Shown in pieces: positions 57,401 to 64,000 of a DNA stretch of 64,000 nt (positions are counted from its first letter, which is position 1; the number at the start of each line of letters is the position of its first letter). A program made the position numbers and the translations under genes. The notes beneath the pieces are model-generated. The model did no database searches, was not told the origin of the DNA, and was given only the letters and a program-made list of their open reading frames with translations. The stretch comes from Alisma plantago-aquatica. Taxonomy: Eukaryota > Streptophyta > Magnoliopsida > Alismatales > Alismataceae. The stretch covers positions 241,433,058 to 241,497,057 of the forward strand of contig OY856409.1 in NCBI GenBank assembly GCA_963693085.1. Direction: 5' to 3'.

Positions 57401-57736
57401 CATTTGCAACAGATCCAGGACCATATGGAACATCATTTGCCTCAAGAACAAATAAGGTAGTGATGTCCCTTATGATCTGTTGGATATTTTGGAGGGGGCT
57501 TACAGTAGTTTTAGTAGCAATTGACACCTGCTGGGTTACGCCAATCTTTGTATGACTGCTACTGGTTTTTTCTTGTGGAAAGAGAGGAACAAGATCATAC
57601 ACTCACGTCAAGGTGGTAGTGATAAAGATGTTTTGGATAATATTGCTAGTAACCTTAGATGGAATGTAAAGATTAGGTTTGATATGTATGCTAATCTTAG
57701 TTCTAACACACGCACATACTGGTGTTTTTGTAGTTA
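54445..57736 (+). pseudogene. LINE ORF2: endonuclease, reverse transcriptase, zf-RVT
   Basis: It begins MSILAWNVRGASLSKTQK. Endonuclease motifs follow in order: WNVRG, the E of CYLEMRIK, GDFN (about 54859), SCLDRGLVNN and SDHAW (about 55105). Reverse transcriptase: KVPGPDGFNSHFFQ (about 55790), IPKHNQA...DYRQIACCSVLYKVVSK, KVDISKAYDHVNWDAL, GLR-stop-GDPLSPILF (about 56350-56385) and FVDDVLLLS (about 56493), with the catalytic pair intact. The zinc-binding zf-RVT segment is near the end (ILNRLPTVDRFLKWG; CCLC...SHLFFIC). No RNase H domain follows; the frame ends after WKERNKIIHSRQ. About a dozen in-frame stops, several at conserved Gln or Arg positions, and a few frameshifts make it inactive. 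The encoded enzyme nicks DNA and copies element RNA by target-primed reverse transcription. Confidence 0.88.
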
Positions 57737-57848
57737 ATCCCCCGTATAGTGTTTGAGGTGTTTTGGACCTGCCATTTTTTTTGGCAGGGTCCTCATTTTT
57801 TAGTTGTATAGCTTGCCTATACTTTCTTCTGGAATATATTTACCTTAC

Positions 57849-57852
<4 letters not shown>

Positions 57853-57883
<31 letters not shown>
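57853..57883. repeat. (AT)n microsatellite, left flank of the MITE
   Basis: About 15 AT units directly after the LINE 3' end. Confidence 0.98.
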
Positions 57884-57885
<2 letters not shown>

Positions 57886-58232
57886 ATGTTCATTCGTTAC
57901 CCGTGCGGGTAGCCAGATTTTCGCTACCCACTGGAGTAACTCGGGGTTAAAAGAGTAACTATATGGTATACTGGAGTAACTCTTCTAAATCTAAAGAGTA
58001 ATTGTATTGATATGTAGAGTAACTCTGAGAGCAAAACAGTAACTGCGCAAAAAATATACAATCAGTAAATATATGGACGAGTTTTTTTATTTTGGAGGGG
58101 AAAATGATAATTATTTTTGGATCAAATTTTTTGGGGAGCTAGATAAAATGCTCCTCTCAATTGCAAAAAAAAATATTAAAAAAATCAGGAAGTGTGCGCG
58201 GGTAGCTACCCACACGGGTATTAAAGATGAGC

Positions 58233-58234
<2 letters not shown>
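57884..58234. mobile_element. MITE inserted in a TA microsatellite (Micron-like)
   Basis: About 351 bp, bounded on both sides by (TA)n. Subterminal inverted repeats TACCCGTGCGGGTAGC (57898-57913) and GCTACCCACACGGGTA (58205-58220) match at 15 of 16 positions. The outer ~14 bp are also loosely inverted (GGATGTTCATTCG / GATGAGCCC). The interior has six GAGTAACT-like words at about 20-bp intervals. There is no coding sequence. The layout recalls the rice Micron elements that sit in (TA)n repeats (from memory); sequence relationship not tested. Confidence 0.75.

Positions 58235-58277
<43 letters not shown>
58235..58277. repeat. (AT)n microsatellite, right flank of the MITE
   Basis: About 21 AT units. 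Confidence 0.98.
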
Positions 58278-58281
<4 letters not shown>

Positions 58282-61200
58282 TGAAATACAAAAATTGAAG
58301 TAAGATATCCTATTAAAAAATATGATTTAGTAGTTCATTGAAAATAATCCAACAGTTATAAATTTCAACCGTAAGCCCATAATGGTGGAGACATAAAAAA
58401 ATATAAAGCAACCCAGGTAATCATAAATAGTCACAACCCTTATAATATAATCCAATGAAAATCTACTCATGTGTAAGCTTTGGATATGGATCAACAACTT
58501 GAAGGAGCTTTTCACCTAAAGGGGTTGGGAACACAAACCAAAATAATGGAGAAATTATAGAATGGAAGAAAATACCAGTATCAGCATGCAAGAATCGAAT
58601 TATCATGGTTAATGTGTCATTATTCAGTATACAATAAGTTTCCATAGAGGAGAGGAACTCTGAGAATAAGATATACACACCATAAGTGATATCATAAGAA
58701 ATATGATGTGAAGATACAAGTAATAGAAAAAATAGGAAAATGAGGCATGATACTCAAAAGAACAACTTAGAAAATTTAGAATGTATCAAATACTTTCTTT
58801 ATCACAATTTTTAAAATGTAACAAAATCATAAACCTTAGTATGTAGGGAACTTAATTCATAAGAACAATCATCAAACATCATGCATTGGTGTAATTGGTG
58901 TGCCATTGAAAACAAAACAAACTATAGCTATTGTAGCACATAGACTTGAATGTGATAGAGCAAGGCACATGAACAGACTCACAATAGAGAAGCAAACAAT
59001 CCCCTTATAAGAATCAAATTGGTCGCCATATAACCTGTGTTTTTTGGAACATAACCCCCATTCTACAAGATACATAAAAAAACCATAAAAATTATATCAA
59101 AGGTATGCATAGTATATAGGCAAGTCAAGTTCAATCATATATCAAATAATCAAAAATTAGAGTTCTATAACAAAATGAACAATACAATCTATCACTTCAA
59201 ACATGATGCAAATTTGAAGAATATTAATACTGTACATCAAACTAGAGTTCAATTTATATATTTCAACATTTTAGAGATGCATTAGAGTTAATTAAAAAAT
59301 ATAAGTATCAGTTGAAATCAATTAGATAGAACATATGTACTTCAAATAGAAATGCATTATCTAGGCCAAAGACAATGAATCTTTGGATGTATTGTTAAAA
59401 AATGTGCAACATACCTTACTGATGAATCTAGGTACTTTAAAAAGTCCTAGATCCGAGATATATTATTTTGTATCACATGATATCCAATCTACATAATGAA
59501 TACATAAATATTGTTGAAATATCAATATCCTTAACATCAAATTTCACAACAAATTCATAACACCTTCTAAAAATACACCAACAAGAACAAAATTTTGGAA
59601 TATGTTTATGACTAATAATTTTATTAATATTGAAAAAAATCAAATAAAAATACAATACAAAGATTGCACTACCATGGCATGAAGCATCATAATTGATGTG
59701 TGAAAGGGTATTGTGAGTCATTGGGTAAACTCATAAACACATGCAAAATCTATTTAAATCACCAACAAATAGATCAAAATCCTATGTCAACCGAGCCAAA
59801 ATTCAATATCAAAAAGGAAACTCATGCAAACTTGGTAGGAAGAATATACCCCATGTTCTGAATAAAAAAAGTTATTGAAGCCCAAATTGTTGTATGATGT
59901 GATCTATTGACTTCACCATCAAAATTACTAAGTACCTTCGGGCCCAACAACACTTAAGATGGGTTCAATAGTGGCTCGAGATACATTATACCTCTCACTC
60001 CATTAATAAAAATTGAGATGGTGCTTGAGGTAGTACTTATAATACAAAATACTTTGGGTAGAAAGAATAAAAATAGAGGAGGAATTTTCTAATCTAGGAA
60101 TCCCAAGGTTTGGTAGGACTCCACACTCCATGAAACCCTACAAAACTAGGTATTTGTCTCTTTAGGAAAACATGAGGTAATGAAATGATCTCATGAACCA
60201 AACTGAGAAGGACTTGAACAAGAAGGAACCAGGTTGGGATGATTACTAGAGAGTCACAATCCTACTAGTACCTAGAATCTTACCAAGGATTAGAGATACT
60301 AATTGAAGGCATGTGTTGAATCCCACCTATGTATGCATCCATTAAAATTAGGTTCAATTGATATTGGATTAAGTATGTATCATTTATCCTAGTCTACTTT
60401 AGTTCAAAAACCTTACCCAAGTAGGATGAAACTTGACTCTTACAATGAATGAATTCAATAAAAACTGATTATACAATTGGACTTGTATTTACAATATAAC
60501 TTCTAGTTCTTTAGTAAATCTAGGATTTTTACTTATTATACTACTATTATTATTGTATATTACTATTAAACTTAATCTTTGGTATGTAGAATCATATTTA
60601 TATTATTTGAATAGGCCCTACACTCAAGTAAATTGATGAAGGACCCATCTTTTTATAGACCCCAAGAAATACAAAGAATCAAATACAATCATTTTTCAAC
60701 CAATAGTGTCCCCCGATTCCTATCAAGTACAAAGGTTCTTGAAGGAACCCCAAATTCCCATAATGGATGAGAATGGCCATACATGGTAGACTACATGGTA
60801 ACTCGACAAAGATACACAAAGTTTCTCATGCACTACCATGAACTACGTCTACCTATACAAATTATTTACTTTTCCAAGGCAACTAGGATCATGCAAGTAC
60901 TCTCGAACTCCCTAAGAAGTTGTGAGGAAATAAAGGCCTTCTAAAGTATTCAACCAACTCCTAGTTTTCCACACAGGGTTGGCCATACCTTCAACATCGT
61001 AAGAACCCATTAGGGGTTGTCATGGGATGTTGAGAGTTGTCCCTAAAGGGTATGAGTGCAATAGAAAAAAAACCAACTAAATAACTCATCTATGTAACCA
61101 ATAATCACTTGGGATGCACTAAGGACCATGAAACCCACGTTACATAGACATGGTAAGGTGTAGTAAGGTCCTATAATGACACATCAAGAAGATGTAAAGG

Positions 61201-62357
61201 GGTCAAAGACACACACATTGGATCCCTCTAAAAAACCCTCACACATATCGACACAGGGGAAAAATTCCTTCTAGAGTTACTAATACCGTGTAGGGGATCA
61301 ATCATACTTATCCATAAAAGTAATAATAATAATGGTCCCACTTAGGAAAGACACCCTTACATATCCATCTAAGGGTACTCTCCACAACCTTGAGGATCAT
61401 GCACCAAAAAGACAGATTGTTAGATTTGAAAAAAAATTGGATAAGCAAGGAGAGGGGAACATATACCAAGGTCACATGCATAAAGAACCACAAAGAATCA
61501 TTTACAAGAACACATGTTGAGTCATAATAATCCTATTTATATACCATGGCATGCATCAAAAATGGAAAAGGCAGAGAAAATCAAAATGTAAGGGAACCCA
61601 GGAAGCACCTTCCAAGATTCACTTGAAGGGGTGAATTACCAACTACAACAGTGGCCTACAACCAATATTTTACCAAGGGATAATCACCAAGAACACACAC
61701 AGACACAAAAAAAAGGTGTGAATGTCCCCTTAATAGGACCACAACAAGACCAAGTGCAATCATGCTAAGGAAGTGCACAATCGATGAAAGGAAAAGACAT
61801 CGTGTAGCATCCAGAAGATTTGCAGAAAGGAGCCCATGAAAAATTGGGGTGAGGGAAATGGTGATACTACTCCCATGATGAAATATTATTACCAACATCC
61901 CCTATCGACCAATGTGAAGGGAACCACCATGTATCAACCACATACCTCCATAAATGGGCATTAGTGGAAACCAAGACAAAAGAGATGTGTGGCCCCCCAT
62001 TAGTACCAAGAATGCAATAGAAGTATAGATCCATGCCTCTAGGAAACATAAAACCATCTTTTCTCATCATCCAACCAAGTCGAGAGAAAACCTCTACTAA
62101 TGTGTTCCCACCAAAAAAATAGGGAAGGGCCAAGTGGGGGGGTATTGATACAAGGTCACAAACTAAATCTCAGACATGGTTAGGGATCCCAAGAGGGGAT
62201 GGGAAAGAAAAAAAGAAGCTTAAAGATCACATAGGGGTGGATAAGATCCTAGAAAAGGTTGGATGGAAGAGGAATGACCAATGCGGGGGACCATAAAAGA
62301 CTAGAATCATAGCCCAATTTTATTTCATGAACAACACTGACCTACTAAACAACCCAC
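58278..62357. other. AT-rich sequence without recognisable genes
   Basis: Both strands were scanned for transposon proteins, LTR ends and RNA genes with no supportable hit. Minus-strand frames at 61656-62133 (about 80 and 88 codons) are aromatic-rich and overlap each other, and I do not recognise them. Confidence 0.4.
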
Positions 62358-63405
62358 TAATTGTGATGCCCCGATGCTCCACAAACGAGATTACTCAAAC
62401 CAAAAGAGGAAACAACACTAAGCAAGCAAATTACTAGAAAAAATAGGAAATTAAAACCAATTTCACTAAAGAACCATAAACCAGAAACTCATTACATATG
62501 AATCCACAAGTCTTCCACCTGTAGATCATAATATCTCATGTGGTGCTTACATCACTTTAGATCTATATTCCTTTCATCAACCGATCACACAAGATACTGG
62601 TTCCATACATTGATATGCACGTATAACTGTCATAACTGTACAACCATGGCATAAAAACCAAGCCTCATATCACAAAACATCTCAAAAGAAAACACACTAA
62701 GGACATGAGTGTATAGGGATGACTCTAGGCCTCTTACACTAAAAGACCAACAACACATCCAACCTTATCATCTATTGCTCTTGTTGTTGCTCTCCCTCAG
62801 CTGCACAACCTCTACCTCTTCGTACACAGTCACCTAAGAGATGTCAAAACCCATGGGGTAATATCAAACATCCCAGAGAGAGATATAACTCTCTACCAAT
62901 GATATTAAAGCACATGTAAGCTAACAAGGTAAAACAACATGCCAGCAAGTTAAGCAGATTCAGCTAAATGACATGTATATAATAGGTAAAGAAGATTAAA
63001 CAAAAATAGGCAGCCATCACTGAGTCATAGATCAAGTTATATTCTAAAATGGAATATGAAGATCATGTATAACAGTTGACTTCTCTTATCACCTAATAAT
63101 TCAAGAAATCAATAAAAAGTTAAGGCAAAGGCTCACCCAATGTGAGGCGTATGTCACCCTAAGCACATATTCTACATGGTTGTATTATGTCTTTTATTAT
63201 GCCCTGAGGATTTGAGTCCTACTAACCAAATCCAATCACATTCTATGAAGGGAAACCGATGGTGCCATACAAGGTCCATGGAAGAGACGAAATCCACTAC
63301 CTCTCCACCACCTCTATGTTAGCACAAGTAAACACCACACACACATATCAGTCAACTGTAAGAGAGTTACATATAGTCAGCACAAGGATTGGATCATGCA
63401 TGGCC

Positions 63406-63461
<56 letters not shown>

Positions 63462-64000
63462 ATCCAACCTTGGTATAGGTAACAATGCTAGAAGAATAGG
63501 GTCACGCATGGCCATTCCTAAAAAGATGGGTTGGTTCAAGGATGGCCAACCATATCACCAGGAGATCAGCTCACACGTAGTCGTCTCACGCAACCTGTAG
63601 TTAAGGACATAAGGAGGTACACGACTTGCACCCCGCATATTCAACAATATGCAATCTGAGTTGAACTCGTTCCACCTATTCAACAAATAAAGATGACATC
63701 AGAATGGATCTATGGCACATGGAAAACTACATGATTATGTTTCACTTGATTAGTTAACCAACTGGGAAAGTTTTAACATCAATCAAGTTACAACTTATAA
63801 AGCTAAAACTCACTCTTACAAGAATAAGGGTGTGTTGCAACTTTAGAAATTATAAAATGTATGAGGTGTGAACTTGTCACACAACCACCACATGGTACTC
63901 AAAGTTTTACCATCCACAATGTAATGATCAATGTCATATATCATCATGGGATCTTAATCCCTTAGCCCCATAATTTGATGACATCACCTCTCAAGAGGTA
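62358..64000 (-). mobile_element. Possible gypsy-type LTR, cut by the window edge
   Basis: Begins TGTGATGCCCCGATGCTCC on the plus strand, the kind of boundary seen at the inner end of the LARD LTR (TGTTACGACCTCACC). It contains repeated GGATCATGCATGGCC / GGGTCACGCATGGCC words (63391, 63501, 63532), analogous in position to the 48-bp array. No primer site is adjacent and the other end is outside the window, so the call is tentative. Confidence 0.3.
63409..63458. repeat. (TA)25 microsatellite
   Basis: Fifty uninterrupted bases of TA. Confidence 0.98.

Larger units (their letters stand above)
52950..57852 (+). mobile_element. LINE (plant L1-type), near full length, inactivated
   Basis: Contains a GC-rich leader (52960-53120), ORF1 and ORF2 in the usual order, and a 3' tail with a stem-loop (CCTGCCA, T-rich loop, TGGCAGG, about 57770-57788). 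The 3' end passes into (AT)n rather than poly(A), and the 5' end also adjoins TA repeats, so the target was probably a TA microsatellite and any duplication is hidden in it. Total about 4.9 kb. Confidence 0.85.

Noticed and set aside
61656..62133. Two minus-strand frames rich in aromatic residues
   Set aside because: They overlap in different frames and resemble no family I know; decayed transposon sequence is possible but unsupported.

Overview
This is a plant nuclear (angiosperm) intergenic window made almost entirely of transposable elements and their remains. The evidence is the set of element families: long-LTR Ty3/gypsy elements of Tekay/Del type, Ty1/copia elements primed by initiator Met-tRNA (TGGTATCAGAGC-type primer sites), plant L1-type LINEs with a DUF4283-like ORF1, a Cassandra-type element carrying 5S rRNA sequence, and a MITE embedded in a (TA)n microsatellite. 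No host protein-coding gene, tRNA gene or CRISPR array was recognised. Species cannot be named from what is visible.

Layout. 1-6205 (minus strand): a pol-less copia-like LTR retrotransposon in an internal-LTR-internal arrangement. It encodes a gag-like double zinc-knuckle/coiled-coil protein and a second ORF resembling the putative plant transposon protein family. 6206-8247: a GC-richer block that looks like a minus-strand solo LTR. 8248-18880 (minus): a large retrotransposon derivative with 3.5-kb LTRs and a 4.3-kb internal region without recognisable coding sequence. 18881-22205: remnants of another LTR, interrupted at 19730-21845 by a LINE derivative with a 14-bp target-site duplication. 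22206-24648 (plus): copia pol 3' end and its 3' LTR. 24649-26149: unassigned. 26150-28300 (plus): a very decayed LINE ORF2.

29677-42257 (plus): a complete but dead Tekay-like gypsy element (LTR, gag, protease, reverse transcriptase, RNase H, integrase, chromodomain-like tail, LTR). A Cassandra-type element sits inside its integrase and a ~540-bp insertion in its 3' LTR. 43112-46312: probable solo LTR. 47807-47960: a 154-bp copia-type LTR with primer site. 52950-57852 (plus): a nearly full-length LINE riddled with stops, bordered on both sides by TA repeats. 57884-58234: a MITE between two TA tracts. The remainder to 64000 is AT-rich with little that can be assigned, apart from a possible LTR start at 62358 and a (TA)25 tract.

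How the parts relate: the coding elements are all inactivated by stops, frameshifts or catalytic-residue changes. The two non-coding or partly coding derivatives keep cis-acting signals (primer sites, polypurine tracts, TATA boxes). The leader just after the primer site is shared between the non-coding derivative (15163-15262) and the gypsy element (32949-33050), which suggests a parasite/partner relationship. The most unusual items are the gag-plus-transposon-ORF retroelement, the CGGTCGA hairpin arrays, the shared leader, and the GAGTAACT-periodic MITE in a TA microsatellite.
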